DNA from: Bacillota bacterium
Lineage (GTDB): Bacteria; Bacillota; Clostridia; Peptostreptococcales; Anaerovoracaceae
Direction of reading: 5' to 3'
DNA: 64,000 nt
Assembly (NCBI GenBank): GCA_017405645.1
Contig: JAFQZZ010000016.1
Location: 29,179 to 93,178, forward strand
The notes under the pieces were generated by a model. That model saw nothing but the letters and a program-made list of their open reading frames with translations. It searched no databases and was not told where the DNA came from. Below, piece after piece: positions 24,168 to 38,651 of the stretch. Each line of letters starts with the position of its first letter. The stretch's first letter is position 1. The translations under genes and the position numbers were made by a program.

Positions 24168-27014
24168 ATGAAGAACGACAAGATCATCATCCGGGGCGCC
24201 CGGGGACACAACCTGAAAAACATCGACGTGGACATCCCCCGGGACCAGCTGGTGGTACTCACCGGCTTGTCCGGCTCCGGTAAATCCACCCTGGCCTTCG
24301 ACACCATCTACGCGGAGGGCCAGCGGAAATACGTGGAGAGCCTGTCGGCTTACGCCCGGCAGTTTTTGGGGCAGATGGACAAGCCCGACGTGGACCTGAT
24401 CGAGGGCCTGTCGCCGGCCATCTCCATCGACCAGAAGACTACGGGGCGGAACCCCCGGTCCACGGTGGGGACCGTTACGGAGATCCACGACCACCTGAGG
24501 CTCCTCTATGCCCGGGCGGGGATCCCCCATTGCCCGGTCTGCGGCCGGGAGATCTCCGGCCAGTCCGTGGACCAGATCGTGGACCGGATCCTGTCGCTGC
24601 CGGAAGGCACGAAGCTGATGGTCCTGGCGCCGGTGATCCACGGCAAAAAAGGCGAGCACGCGAAAATCATCGACCGGATCCGCCGGGACGGCTTCACCCG
24701 GGTAAGGGTGGACGGTGAGCTGTACAACATCAATGAAGAAGAAATCACCCTGGAAAAGACGAAGAAGCACACCATCGAGATCGTGGTGGACCGGATCGTG
24801 ATTCGGCCCGGTCAGGAGACCCGGCTGACGGATTCGGTGGAACTGGCTCTGGCCAATTCCGACGGGATCGTCGTCGCCAGCATCATCGGCGGGGAGGACC
24901 TGCTTTTCAGCACGAACTTCGCCTGCCCGGAACACGGGGAAGGGATCTCGGAGATGGAACCCCGTTCCTTCTCCTTCAATTCGCCTTTCGGGGCCTGTCC
25001 GGAATGCAACGGCCTGGGATTCATCCTGAGCGTGGACCCGGAGCTGGTGGTGGAGGACCCGGACAAGAGCCTGGCGGAAGGCGCCCTGGGAAGCGTCTTT
25101 TCCTCCATGGACGAGAACGGCTATTACTACCAGATCGTCTCCGCCCTGGCGAAATCTTACGGGGAGGACCTGGATACTCCTTACCGGGAGCTGTCGGAGG
25201 ACTTTAAGCAGGCCCTGCTGTACGGATCCCGGACGCCCCTGACCTACACCTTCGACAGCCGGTTCAGCGGCGCCGGACGGACCCATTACAACCGGACCTT
25301 CGAGGGCGTGATCCCCAACCTGGAGAGGCGCTACAAGAGTACAAATTCCGACTATATCAAGATCAAGATCGAACAATACATGAGCATGGTGCCCTGCAGG
25401 TCCTGCGGCGGAAAGCGGCTGAAGCCGGAAGTGCTGGCGGTAACAGTGGGGGGCATCAACATCGATGACTTCTCCCGGTTCTCGGTGACGCAGGCCATCG
25501 AGTTCATCGACAGCATCAAACTGACGGACCAGGAGATGGAGATCTCCCGCCAGATCCTGAAGGAGATCCGGGCCCGGCTGACCTTCATGAAAAATGTGGG
25601 GCTGGAATACCTGACCCTGTCCCGGGCTTCCGGGACCCTCTCCGGCGGAGAGGCCCAGCGGATCCGGCTGGCCACCCAGATCGGCTCCGGGCTGATGGGG
25701 GTCCTGTACATCCTGGACGAGCCCAGCATCGGCCTGCACCAGAGCGACAACGACAAGCTCATCGGCACCCTGCGGAAGCTGACGGATACCGGCAACACCC
25801 TGATCGTGGTGGAACACGACGAGGATACCATCCGGGCGGCGGACCACATCATCGACATCGGCCCCGGCGCCGGCATCAGCGGCGGCGAGATCGTGGCCCA
25901 GGGCGGCATAGAAGACATTACTTCCTGCGAGGCGTCCCTCACCGGGAAATACCTGAAGGGGGAGAAAATCATCCCCGTACCGGATTCCAGAAGGCCCGGC
26001 AGCGGCCACTGGCTGACGATCCGGGGCGCCCGGGAGAACAACCTGAAAAATGTGGACGCGGCGATCCCTCTGGGGACCTTCACCTGCGTTACCGGCGTTT
26101 CCGGGTCGGGGAAGAGCAGCCTCATCAATGAGGTCCTGTACAAATCCCTGGCGAACAGGCTGAACCGGGCCAAGACCCGGCCGGGGAAGCATGACCGGAT
26201 CGAAGGGATCGAGCACGTGGACAAAGTCATCTGCATCGACCAGTCCCCCATCGGACGGACCCCCCGGTCCAATCCCGCCACCTACACCGGGATGTTCACC
26301 CACATCCGGGACCTTTTTGCTGGACTGCCGGAAGCCAAAGCCCGGGGATACAAGAAGGGCCGCTTCAGCTTCAACGTGAAGGGCGGCCGCTGCGAATCCT
26401 GTCAGGGAGACGGGATCATCCGGATCGAGATGCACTTCCTCTCCGACGTATATGTGCCCTGCGAAGTCTGCAAGGGCAAGCGTTACAACCGGGAAACGCT
26501 GGAAGTGAAATATAAAGGAAAGAATATTTACGATGTGCTGGACATGACGGTGGAGGAAGCGATGGATTTCTTCAAGAACATCCCCCCCATCATGCGGCAG
26601 CTCAATACCCTCTACGATGTGGGGCTGGGGTATATCAAACTGGGACAGCCCTCCACCCAGCTTTCCGGCGGGGAAGCCCAGCGGATCAAGCTGGCCACGG
26701 AACTGTCCAAGCGGAGCACCGGAAAAACCGTATATATCCTGGACGAACCCACCACCGGCCTGCACTTTGAAGACGTAAATAAATTGATCAAAGTACTTGA
26801 CAGGCTGACGGAGGTGGGTAATACTGTAATAGTGATTGAACATAATCTGGATGTGGTCAAAGTCAGCGACTACATCATCGACCTGGGACCGGGAGGCGGC
26901 GACCGGGGCGGTACCGTGGTAGCAGCGGGGACGCCGGAAGACATCGCCGAAACGGAAAACTCCCTGACCGGGCAGTATTTGAAGAACGTATTACGGAAAG
27001 GACGGAACAGATAG
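24168..27014 (+). CDS. uvrA: Excinuclease ABC subunit A
   Basis: A 948-residue damage-recognition ATPase. Two ABC modules are visible: '[12 protein letters not shown]' near residue 31 and '[16 protein letters not shown]' near 643, each with 'LSGGEAQRI'. Zinc-finger cysteines appear in 'CPVCGREI', 'CPECNGLGF', 'CRSCGGKRL' and 'CESCQGDG...[10 protein letters not shown]'. Length and order match the family. It lies 13 bases after uvrB. Confidence 0.98.
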   Translation: MKNDKIIIRGARGHNLKNIDVDIPRDQLVVLTGLSGSGKSTLAFDTIYAEGQRKYVESLSAYARQFLGQMDKPDVDLIEGLSPAISIDQKTTGRNPRSTVGTVTEIHDHLRLLYARAGIPHCPVCGREISGQSVDQIVDRILSLPEGTKLMVLAPVIHGKKGEHAKIIDRIRRDGFTRVRVDGELYNINEEEITLEKTKKHTIEIVVDRIVIRPGQETRLTDSVELALANSDGIVVASIIGGEDLLFSTNFACPEHGEGISEMEPRSFSFNSPFGACPECNGLGFILSVDPELVVEDPDKSLAEGALGSVFSSMDENGYYYQIVSALAKSYGEDLDTPYRELSEDFKQALLYGSRTPLTYTFDSRFSGAGRTHYNRTFEGVIPNLERRYKSTNSDYIKIKIEQYMSMVPCRSCGGKRLKPEVLAVTVGGINIDDFSRFSVTQAIEFIDSIKLTDQEMEISRQILKEIRARLTFMKNVGLEYLTLSRASGTLSGGEAQRIRLATQIGSGLMGVLYILDEPSIGLHQSDNDKLIGTLRKLTDTGNTLIVVEHDEDTIRAADHIIDIGPGAGISGGEIVAQGGIEDITSCEASLTGKYLKGEKIIPVPDSRRPGSGHWLTIRGARENNLKNVDAAIPLGTFTCVTGVSGSGKSSLINEVLYKSLANRLNRAKTRPGKHDRIEGIEHVDKVICIDQSPIGRTPRSNPATYTGMFTHIRDLFAGLPEAKARGYKKGRFSFNVKGGRCESCQGDGIIRIEMHFLSDVYVPCEVCKGKRYNRETLEVKYKGKNIYDVLDMTVEEAMDFFKNIPPIMRQLNTLYDVGLGYIKLGQPSTQLSGGEAQRIKLATELSKRSTGKTVYILDEPTTGLHFEDVNKLIKVLDRLTEVGNTVIVIEHNLDVVKVSDYIIDLGPGGGDRGGTVVAAGTPEDIAETENSLTGQYLKNVLRKGRNR

Positions 27015-27016
27015 AA

Positions 27017-27715
27017 ATGGAGAAAGCGAAGACCACCTTCCAGGGCATCTACGGAATGATGTGGGACAAACCGGCATTGAGAGGCACCCAGCTGGACAGA
27101 GACAAGACGGCCCTCGTCATCATCGACATGGTCAACGGATTTGTCCGGGAAGGCCAGATGCAGAATGAACTGGCGGAGGACATCATCGAACCCATCGTGG
27201 AGCTGATGCAGTATTTCAAGAACCATGCCATGCCAATCGTGGCGTTCGGCGACTGCCATGAAGAGGATTCCCCGGAATTCGACAAGTATCCGGTGCACTG
27301 CCTCAAGGGCAGTTCGGAAGCAGAGATCGTGGATGAGATCCAGCGGGAAGGAGGCTACGACTACATCCCCAAATCCTCCACCAACGGTTTCCTGGAAGAG
27401 GAATTCATGAAGTGGATGGAAGCGCATCCGGACATCACGGACTTCGTGGTCGCCGGCGTGTGTACGGACATCTGCGTGATGCAGTTCTGCCTGACCGCCA
27501 AGGCCTGGTTCAACAAGAAGGGCGTCAAATCCCGGATCATCCTGCCGCTGAACGTGGTGGAGACCTACGACAAGGGCGGCCACCAGATCACCCTGACCAA
27601 TACCATGGCCGTTTACTTCATGGAAGAAAGCGGCGCGGAAGTATACTACGAGATCAACCTGAGGGGATACAATCCCATCCGGATCATCGACGAGTCGACA
27701 GGAGGTAAGGAATAA
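27017..27715 (+). CDS. pncA: Isochorismatase-family cysteine hydrolase, probable nicotinamidase
   Basis: A 232-residue hydrolase. The catalytic triad is D37 ('VIIDMVNGF'), K118 ('IPKSSTNGF') and C148 ('AGVCTDICV') with the family's cis-peptide context. 'FGDCH' near 77-80 resembles the metal-site region of nicotinamidases. The next gene is nicotinate phosphoribosyltransferase, which uses its product, so PncA is the best reading; family certain, substrate inferred. It starts 2 bases after uvrA. Confidence 0.85.
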   Translation: MEKAKTTFQGIYGMMWDKPALRGTQLDRDKTALVIIDMVNGFVREGQMQNELAEDIIEPIVELMQYFKNHAMPIVAFGDCHEEDSPEFDKYPVHCLKGSSEAEIVDEIQREGGYDYIPKSSTNGFLEEEFMKWMEAHPDITDFVVAGVCTDICVMQFCLTAKAWFNKKGVKSRIILPLNVVETYDKGGHQITLTNTMAVYFMEESGAEVYYEINLRGYNPIRIIDESTGGKE

Positions 27716-27716
27716 C

Positions 27717-29153
27717 ATGGAACGGAGCCATAACATGACCATGCTCGTGGATTTCTACGAGCTGACGATGGGAAGCGGCTATTTTGAAAGCGGCAAGAAA
27801 GACACCATCGCGTATTTCGACGTGTTTTACCGGAAGAATCCCGACAATGCGGGCTTTGCCATCGCCATGGGCCTGCAGAGCATCGTGGAATACATCCAGG
27901 CCCTGGAATTCTCGGAATCCGACCTGGATTACCTTCGGAAGAAGGGCGGGTTTTCGGAAGAATTCCTGGATTACCTGAGACATTTCAAGTTTACCGGCGA
28001 CATCTGGGCCATCCCGGAAGGGACCCCGGTCTTCCCGGGAGAACCTCTCCTGACCGTGCGGGCGCCTCTGATCGAAGCGCAGCTGGTGGAGACCTATCTC
28101 CTGCTGATGATCAACCACCAGAGCCTGATCGCCACCAAGGCCAGCCGGATCGCCCGGGCTGCCAAGGGCCGTGCCGTCATGGAATTCGGCTCCCGGAGAG
28201 CCCACGGGGAATCCGCGGCGATCCTGGGCGCCAGGGCCGCCTACATCGGCGGAGCGGCGGCCAGCGCCTGCGTGAAGGCGGACATCGACTACGGCGTGCC
28301 GGCTACCGGCACCATGGCCCACAGCTGGATTCAGGTCTTCGACGACGAGCTGGAAGCCTTCCGGGCCTATGCGAAGCTGCACCGGGACAACTGCTCCCTG
28401 CTGGTGGACACCTACGACGTGCTGAAGAGCGGCGTGCCCAACGCCATGAAGGTCTTCGAGGAATTCAAGCCGGCGAAAATGTCCATCCGGATCGACAGCG
28501 GCGACATCACCTACCTGTCCCGCCGGGCCAGGGCCATGCTGGACCAGGGCGGTTTCCACGACTGCAAAATCATCGCTTCCAACTCGCTGGATGAATACCT
28601 GATCGAGGACATGCTGATGCAGAACGCGGCTATCGATTCCTTCGGCGTGGGCGAAAAGATGATCACTTCCAAATCCTCCCCGGTCTTCGGCGGCGTGTAC
28701 AAGCTGGTGGCAGTGGAGGAAAAGGGGAAGATCCGTCCCCGGATCAAGATTTCCGAGAATATCGAAAAGATCACCAACCCCGGCTTCAAGAAAGCCATCC
28801 GGTTCTACGACAAGAGCACGGACAAGGCGGTGGCGGACGTGGTGATGCTCTGGAACGAGACCTTCGATGAAAGCCAACCCTACGAGATCTTCAACCCGGA
28901 ATTCGTCTGGAAGAGAAAGAAGATCACGGATTATTACACCCGGGAACTGGCGGTTCCGGTCTTTAAAGACGGAGAGCTGGTCTATGACCTGCCTTCCACG
29001 GAAGAGATCCGCGAGTACTGCCGGGAACAGCTGGAGACCCTGTGGCAGGAAGTCCAGCGGTTTGAAAACCCACACACCTATTACGTGGACCTGTCGGATA
29101 AGCTCTGGACGCTGAAGCAGGAGCTGATTGAGGGTCACAAGGATTTTGAGTAA
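27717..29153 (+). CDS. pncB: Nicotinate phosphoribosyltransferase
   Basis: A 478-residue enzyme that makes nicotinate mononucleotide from nicotinate and PRPP in the NAD salvage path. 'LVDFYELTMGSGYF' is the N-terminal signature, 'EFGSRRAHGESAAILGARAA' the substrate loop, and 'SIRIDSGD' with 'IIASNSLDEY' the phosphoribosyl-binding strands. It starts 1 base after the pncA stop and ends 2 bases before uvrC, so it is fully embedded in the repair operon. Confidence 0.95.
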   Translation: MERSHNMTMLVDFYELTMGSGYFESGKKDTIAYFDVFYRKNPDNAGFAIAMGLQSIVEYIQALEFSESDLDYLRKKGGFSEEFLDYLRHFKFTGDIWAIPEGTPVFPGEPLLTVRAPLIEAQLVETYLLLMINHQSLIATKASRIARAAKGRAVMEFGSRRAHGESAAILGARAAYIGGAAASACVKADIDYGVPATGTMAHSWIQVFDDELEAFRAYAKLHRDNCSLLVDTYDVLKSGVPNAMKVFEEFKPAKMSIRIDSGDITYLSRRARAMLDQGGFHDCKIIASNSLDEYLIEDMLMQNAAIDSFGVGEKMITSKSSPVFGGVYKLVAVEEKGKIRPRIKISENIEKITNPGFKKAIRFYDKSTDKAVADVVMLWNETFDESQPYEIFNPEFVWKRKKITDYYTRELAVPVFKDGELVYDLPSTEEIREYCREQLETLWQEVQRFENPHTYYVDLSDKLWTLKQELIEGHKDFE

Positions 29154-29155
29154 TC

Positions 29156-31006
29156 ATGTTTGACATACAGGAAAACCTGCGTATACTCCCGGACCAACCG
29201 GGAGTATACCTGTATAAGGATCGATTCGGCGAAGTGATCTACGTGGGCAAGGCGGTCTCCCTGAAAAACCGGGTGCGCCAGTATTTCCAGTCCCCGGAGA
29301 GCCTGACGCCGAAGGTAAGGGCGCTGGTGAAGGACATCGATGAATTCGAGTACATCATCACCGGTTCCGAAATGGAAGCCCTGATCCTGGAAAACAATCT
29401 CATCAAGAAATACATGCCCCGCTACAACGTGCTGCTGCGGGACGACAAGACCTACCCCTACATCAAGGTCACCCTGGACGAGGACTTTCCCCGGGTCATC
29501 AAGACCCGCCGGGTGGTCCGGGACGGGGGCAAGTACTTCGGGCCCTACACGGACGTGGGGTCGGTGAACCTGATCATCGACTTCATCAACAGGGTCTACC
29601 CGCTGAAGAAGTGCGCCGCCCGCAGTTTTCCCGAAGGGGCCGGCTATTGCCTGAACTACCACATCGGCTTCTGCCGGGGGGTCTGCGACGGAAAGACTTC
29701 CCTCGGGGATTACGGGGAGATGGTCCGGGAGGTCCTGGACTTTCTCCAGGGGAACAGCCGGGAGATGGAAAAGCGGCTGCAGCAGAAGATGGAGGAAGCT
29801 TCGGAGAAGCTGGACTTTGAAAAGGCGGCGGAGTACCGGGACGACATCAACGCCATCCGGATGCTGAGGGAAAAGCAGAAGATCGTCACCAGCGCCGCCA
29901 ACGAGATCGACGTGATCGTGTCGGCGGAGGTGGACGAGGGCACCAACATCATGCTCTTCTACGTCCGGGACGGCAAGATGACCGGCCGGGAGAGCTACCG
30001 GATCGGCCCCACGGTGGAAAGCAGCCGGGAGGAGCGGATCGCAGCCTTCATGAAGCAGTATTACTGCGAGAAGTCCCTGATTCCCCGGGAGATCCTGGTG
30101 GAATCCATCGGGGAGGAATTCCCGGCCATTGAGGACTGGCTGTCGGACATCAAGGGCAGCCGGGTGAAGATCTTCGTGCCGCAGAGAGGGGATAAGAAGG
30201 CCCTGCTGGAGATGGGCCGGATGAACGTGACCCAGACCGTGGAGACCTTTGAGAAAAGGGTGAAGAACCGTCAGGACAAGACGGAGCGGCTGGAAGCCGG
30301 GCTCCGGGAGCTCCTGGGTCTGGACCGGGAGATCCGCCGGATCGAGGCCTATGATATTTCCAACACTTCCGGCGTAAATTCCGTCGGCGGTATGGTGGTC
30401 TTCGAAAACGGTGTCAAGCGGCCCAAGGACTACCGGAAGTTCAAAATCAAAACCATCGAGGGCCCCAACGATTACGGCAGTCTGCAGGAAGTGATCTACC
30501 GGCGGTTCAAAAACTATCAGGAAGCGAAGAAGACCGGAAAGAACAACGGTTTCGAGAAACTGCCGGACCTGCTGCTGATCGACGGCGGCGACAAACAGGC
30601 GGCGGCGGTGGATGCCGTGGTAAGGGCCATGGGGATCGATGTGCCCGTGGCGGGGATGGTGAAGGATGACAAACACCGGACCCGGGACCTGGTGATCGAC
30701 GGACGGCTCACGGGCCTGAAGGACAAAGACGAATTGTTTAAGTTCATCTATTTCATCCAGGAGGAGGTCCACCGTTTCTCCATCGACTATCACAGGAACC
30801 TGAGGAGCAAGGCCATGACGAAGTCCGTGCTGGACCAAATCCCCGGCATCGGGGAGAAGCGCCGGAACATGCTTCTGGACCACTTCGGCAGCGTGGAGAA
30901 CATCAAAAAAGCCGGCTTGGAAGAGCTGGCGGAAGCCCCCGGCATGAACGCCCGGACGGCAAAGGCCGTGAAGGAGTTCTTTGAAGAAAAGAAAACGGAA
31001 GAATAA
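29156..31006 (+). CDS. uvrC: Excinuclease ABC subunit C
   Basis: A 616-residue dual nuclease. The N-terminal GIY-YIG domain ('PGVYLYKD', 'VIYVGKAVSLKNRV') makes the 3' incision, a UVR motif ('LDFEKAAEYRDDI') near 210 binds UvrB, the RNase-H-like domain ('EAYDISNTSG', 'VVFENGVKRPKDYR') makes the 5' incision, and tandem helix-hairpin-helix motifs ('IPGIGEKRRNMLLDHFG') bind DNA. Last gene of the operon, followed by a terminator. Confidence 0.97.
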   Translation: MFDIQENLRILPDQPGVYLYKDRFGEVIYVGKAVSLKNRVRQYFQSPESLTPKVRALVKDIDEFEYIITGSEMEALILENNLIKKYMPRYNVLLRDDKTYPYIKVTLDEDFPRVIKTRRVVRDGGKYFGPYTDVGSVNLIIDFINRVYPLKKCAARSFPEGAGYCLNYHIGFCRGVCDGKTSLGDYGEMVREVLDFLQGNSREMEKRLQQKMEEASEKLDFEKAAEYRDDINAIRMLREKQKIVTSAANEIDVIVSAEVDEGTNIMLFYVRDGKMTGRESYRIGPTVESSREERIAAFMKQYYCEKSLIPREILVESIGEEFPAIEDWLSDIKGSRVKIFVPQRGDKKALLEMGRMNVTQTVETFEKRVKNRQDKTERLEAGLRELLGLDREIRRIEAYDISNTSGVNSVGGMVVFENGVKRPKDYRKFKIKTIEGPNDYGSLQEVIYRRFKNYQEAKKTGKNNGFEKLPDLLLIDGGDKQAAAVDAVVRAMGIDVPVAGMVKDDKHRTRDLVIDGRLTGLKDKDELFKFIYFIQEEVHRFSIDYHRNLRSKAMTKSVLDQIPGIGEKRRNMLLDHFGSVENIKKAGLEELAEAPGMNARTAKAVKEFFEEKKTEE

Positions 31007-31047
31007 AAAAACACTCCGGTTCGTCCAGCGAAACGGAGTGTTTCTTA
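31005..31047. terminator. Bidirectional terminator between uvrC and the ACT gene
   Basis: A 10-bp stem (31009-31018 with 31034-31043) extended by an inner TTCG/CGAA pairing has A's to the left and TTTCTTAT to the right. It serves the convergent transcripts. Confidence 0.82.
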
Positions 31048-31076
31048 TAAGCAAAATGATTTCAGTGCCCGGCTTC

Positions 31077-31511
31077 TCAGTTTTTGGCATACAGTTCTTC
31101 GGCATCCACGATGCGAATCCCGTTCTTTTCGAACAGTTCGGAAGCCTCATCCATTTTGTCTACTTTCATAATGATCAGCGGTTTGACGTCTGATTTCATA
31201 ACGAAGGAGTAGATGTATTCGATGTTGATGTCATTTTCGTCACAAATCTTGAAAATTTCATAAAGAGCGCCCGGCTTGTCGGCGATTTCCGCCGCCAGGA
31301 TCTCGCTGATCTTTGCTGCATAACCGGCTTCCCGTACAGCACCCAGAGCTGCTTCCGGATCGTCCACGACCAATCTTAAAATCCCGAACTCGTTCGTATC
31401 GAAAACAGAGATCGCACGGATATCGATACCCATATTCTTGATGGCCAGGGCCAGGGATGCGATGTGACCTTTCTTATTTTCGATAAATACCGACAGTTGT
31501 TTTGCACGCAT
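31077..31511 (-). CDS. Tandem ACT-domain protein
   Basis: A 144-residue protein consisting of two ACT domains: 'QLSVFIENKKGHIASLALAI' starts the first, and 'EILAAEIADKPGALYEIFKI' near residue 70 the second, each with the Gly at the ligand-binding turn. Stand-alone ACT proteins of this kind are thought to sense amino acids. ATG 31511 is set by AAGGAG 8 bases upstream; a GTG at 31520 lacks spacing. It is monocistronic. Confidence 0.9.
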   Translation of the reverse strand: MRAKQLSVFIENKKGHIASLALAIKNMGIDIRAISVFDTNEFGILRLVVDDPEAALGAVREAGYAAKISEILAAEIADKPGALYEIFKICDENDINIEYIYSFVMKSDVKPLIIMKVDKMDEASELFEKNGIRIVDAEELYAKN

Positions 31512-31642
31512 ATATAACACTCCTTCCTCTCAGAGAGATTTTTCTCTCACAATTATCCTATATTACATTTTAACATATCACATTTTGCCTTATTTATCAA
31601 CTGCCTGCCGTATTATTTTGTTGAAAAAATTTTTCCATTCTG

Positions 31643-31651
31643 TGTTATAAT
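31643..31651 (+). promoter_or_regulatory. Extended -10 promoter of the PfpI-DUF1292 unit
   Basis: TGT-TATAAT (TG 31643-31644, TATAAT 31646-31651), with TTGAAA at 31621-31626 as a poorly spaced (19 bases) -35. It lies 50 bases before the first gene. Confidence 0.65.
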
Positions 31652-31700
31652 GGAGAAAAGCGATCGTCCGGAGGAACCGGGAGGAAACGGAGGAAGGGAT

Positions 31701-32252
31701 ATGGACAAAAAAGTATACGTGCATCTGGCGGAGGGTTTTGAAGAGATCGAAGCGATGGCCACCATCGACATCCTCATCCGGGGCGAACTGGACGTGGAAA
31801 TCGTGTCGGTGACCGGCGAGAGAATCGTAAAGAGCGTCCGGGGCATCGGCGTGCAGTGCGACAAACTCTTTGAAGAAGTGGATTACAGCGAAGGCGGCAT
31901 GATCGTCCTGCCCGGCGGAATCCCGGGGGTCGACAACCTGGGGGCCCACGAAGGGCTGGTGAAACAGCTGAAGGCCTACATGGCGGACGATGAAAAGTGG
32001 GTGGCGGCCATCTGTGCGGCGCCCATCATCCTGCACGACAACGGGCTGATCGAGGGAAAGACCCTGACCTGCTTCCCGGGCTGCGGGGACGGCTTCACGG
32101 AAGCCAACGTGGTGGAAGACAAAGTGGCGGTAGACGGGAAACTGATCACCTCCCAGGGACCGGGCACAGCCATCGAGTTCGGGCTGAAGATCCTGGAACT
32201 GCTGCAGGGCAAAGAGATGTCGGATTACGTAAGAGGGAGATTATTGGCATAG
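31701..32252 (+). CDS. DJ-1/PfpI family protein
   Basis: A 183-residue class I glutamine-amidotransferase-like protein. 'LAEGFEEIEAMATIDIL' carries the conserved Glu near residue 14, and the nucleophile elbow 'AAICAAP' places the cysteine at C105. The length and 'VLPGGIPGVDNL' match the DJ-1/ThiJ subgroup, implicated in protein/metabolite repair and oxidative stress. ATG 31701 follows GGAGGAAGG. First of a run of genome-maintenance genes. Confidence 0.93.
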   Translation: MDKKVYVHLAEGFEEIEAMATIDILIRGELDVEIVSVTGERIVKSVRGIGVQCDKLFEEVDYSEGGMIVLPGGIPGVDNLGAHEGLVKQLKAYMADDEKWVAAICAAPIILHDNGLIEGKTLTCFPGCGDGFTEANVVEDKVAVDGKLITSQGPGTAIEFGLKILELLQGKEMSDYVRGRLLA

Positions 32253-32265
32253 AAAGGAGAACGAA

Positions 32266-32580
32266 ATGAGTGAAAATAAAGGAAGAGACGCGAACGCGCG
32301 TCCGGAAGATAACGATGATGACAACTTCCTGACCCTGGAATTCGAGGACGGCAAGGAAATCGAATGTGAGATCATGGGCGTCTTCGGCATGGAAGGAAAG
32401 GAATACATCGCCCTGCTGCCCAACGACGGCTCGGAAGACATCTATCTCTACGGATACCGGGAGATCAATGAGGATGAGTTCGAGATGCTGGACATCGAAG
32501 ACGATGCGGAATTCGAAAAGGTCGCGGCGGAATTCGACCGGATCGTTTCGGAAGACGTGGTGGACCTGGAAGAAGAATAG
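32266..32580 (+). CDS. DUF1292 protein
   Basis: A 104-residue, strongly acidic protein with the DUF1292 core 'FLTLEFEDGKEIECEIMGVF' and 'YIALLP', followed by a second beta-rich segment. The family is widespread in Firmicutes (YrzB in Bacillus) without an assigned function. It starts 13 bases after the PfpI gene and is followed by an attenuator-like hairpin. Confidence 0.9.
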   Translation: MSENKGRDANARPEDNDDDNFLTLEFEDGKEIECEIMGVFGMEGKEYIALLPNDGSEDIYLYGYREINEDEFEMLDIEDDAEFEKVAAEFDRIVSEDVVDLEEE

Positions 32581-32588
32581 AGAAACAC

Positions 32589-32628
32589 GCACCGGCGGAA
32601 ACGGGCGACCCGACGCCGGTGCATTTTT
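32589..32628 (+). terminator. Terminator or attenuator between DUF1292 and nucleoside kinase genes
   Basis: A perfect 9-bp GC-rich stem (32589-32597 with 32614-32622) is followed by ATTTTT. The next gene starts 25 bases later with no obvious promoter of its own, so partial read-through is likely. Confidence 0.78.
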
Positions 32629-32652
32629 AAAGGGACCGGAAAGGATAGAGCA

Positions 32653-34350
32653 ATGAGTGAGAAAGAAAAAAAGATGGTGAAACTGGAGATCCTGAAAAAC
32701 GGAGAAAAGATCGATGAAGTCGAAGCGGCGGTGGGCACTCCCTTCATGGAGCTGGCCAAACCCTACGACAAGGACCCGAAGTGCCGGATCCTGATCTGCC
32801 TGACGGGGTACCGGATCCGTGAGCTGTTCCGGACGGTGGAGGAGGATCACACCTCCGTGGACTTCCTGACGGCGGAAAACTTCAACGGCTACCGGGCCAT
32901 GGAGCGGGCCCTGGTCTTCATTCTGGTCCGGGCGGTCTGCGACCTTTACGGGCTGGAATCCGTGGTGCGGGTCCAGTATTCGCTGGACAAGGGCGTCCTG
33001 TGCAACATCCAGCCCTACATAGGATGGCTGGACGAAAAGGCGGTGGACCAGATCCGGGAACGGATGAAGGAGATCATCGCGGCAGACGAAAAATTCGAGA
33101 AATACAAGATGGAGACCGAGGGCGTCAAGGCCCTGCTGCTCTCCAGCAAATACACCAAGAGCAAGATCAAGCTGCTGGACTACCGCAACAAGCCGGTCTC
33201 CAGCATCTACAAGCTGGGGGACCTGTGGGACTACTTCTACGGAGCCCTGCCGCCCTCTACCGGGTGCGTGCCGGTGTTCGACGTAAAAATGGTGGACGGT
33301 TCCGTGATCCTGCGGCTGCCCACGGCGGAGGACCCCCGCAAACTCCCGGAATTCCAGCATAATCATCTCCTGAACGAGACCTTCAAGGAGACGGACCGGT
33401 GGATGGATATGATCCAGATCCCCTACGTGGCTTATCTGAACCGGGCCATCGAAAAGGGAACCTACCGGCGGGTGATCCAGGTATCGGAGGCCATGCATGA
33501 AAAGAAGATCGCCCTGATCGCCGACAACATCGTTTCCACCCGGAAGCGGGTGGTGCTGATCGCCGGGCCCAGTTCCTCCGGCAAGACCTCCTTTGCCCAG
33601 CGGCTGGGGGTCCAGCTGAACGTCCATGGCAGGAAGGTCACGGCCCTGTCCACCGACGACTATTTCGTGGATCGGGAATTTGTGGAGAAGGACGAAAAAG
33701 GCAATTACAAGTTCGAGGACCTGGAAGCGGTGGACGTGAAGCTGTTCAACGAACAGGTGAATGCCCTGCTGGCCGGGAAGGAAGTGGACATCCCCGTCTA
33801 CAACTTCCTGACAGGCAAGAAGGAGTTCGGGAAGCGGATCACGACCCTGGATGAAAACGAGACCCTGATCATCGAGGGCATCCACGGACTGAATGAAAAA
33901 CTGACGAAGAACATCCAGGGGAAGGACAAATTCAAGATCTACATCAGCCCCCTGACGGCCCTGGGGGTCGACGCCCATAACCGGATCTACACCTCGGACG
34001 CCCGGATCTTCCGGCGGCTGGTCCGGGATGCCCGGACCCGGGGCAAGACGGCGAAAGAATCCCTGAAGACCTGGAGTGTGGTGCGGGCCGGCGAGGAAAA
34101 GAATATCTTCCCCTTCCAGGAGGAGGCGGACATGATGTTCAATTCCGCCCTGCCTTATGAACTGGCGGTGCTGAAAAAGTATGCAGAGCCCCTGCTGAGG
34201 GAAGTGAAGGAGGAGGATCCGGAATACATCGACGCCCAGCGGCTGCTGAAGATGCTGTCGTATTTCCTGGAACTGCCGGACGAAAGCGCCATTCTCAATA
34301 ACTCCCTGCTGAAGGAATTCATCGGCGGGACCTGCCTGTTTGAAGACTGA
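32653..34350 (+). CDS. TGS-containing uridine kinase-like nucleoside kinase
   Basis: A 565-residue fusion. Residues about 8-70 resemble a TGS/ubiquitin-like domain, 70-270 a threonyl-tRNA-synthetase second-additional-domain-like region ('FQHNHLLNETFKET'), and 290-500 a P-loop uridine kinase/phosphoribulokinase domain with Walker A 'AGPSSSGKTSFAQRL', 'LSTDDYFVDREF' and 'LIIEGIHGLNE'. This architecture is common in Clostridia and annotated as nucleoside kinase; the physiological substrate is not settled. Confidence 0.88.
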   Translation: MSEKEKKMVKLEILKNGEKIDEVEAAVGTPFMELAKPYDKDPKCRILICLTGYRIRELFRTVEEDHTSVDFLTAENFNGYRAMERALVFILVRAVCDLYGLESVVRVQYSLDKGVLCNIQPYIGWLDEKAVDQIRERMKEIIAADEKFEKYKMETEGVKALLLSSKYTKSKIKLLDYRNKPVSSIYKLGDLWDYFYGALPPSTGCVPVFDVKMVDGSVILRLPTAEDPRKLPEFQHNHLLNETFKETDRWMDMIQIPYVAYLNRAIEKGTYRRVIQVSEAMHEKKIALIADNIVSTRKRVVLIAGPSSSGKTSFAQRLGVQLNVHGRKVTALSTDDYFVDREFVEKDEKGNYKFEDLEAVDVKLFNEQVNALLAGKEVDIPVYNFLTGKKEFGKRITTLDENETLIIEGIHGLNEKLTKNIQGKDKFKIYISPLTALGVDAHNRIYTSDARIFRRLVRDARTRGKTAKESLKTWSVVRAGEEKNIFPFQEEADMMFNSALPYELAVLKKYAEPLLREVKEEDPEYIDAQRLLKMLSYFLELPDESAILNNSLLKEFIGGTCLFED

Positions 34351-34364
34351 TCACGGAGACACCC

Positions 34365-38634
<4,270 letters not shown>

Positions 38635-38651
38635 ATGAGGGAGGAAAGCAG

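Noticed and set aside
24054..26843. A 929-codon minus-strand frame opposite uvrA
   Set aside because: It is a shadow of uvrA with no recognisable domain; composition is the reverse-complement bias of the GC-rich gene.
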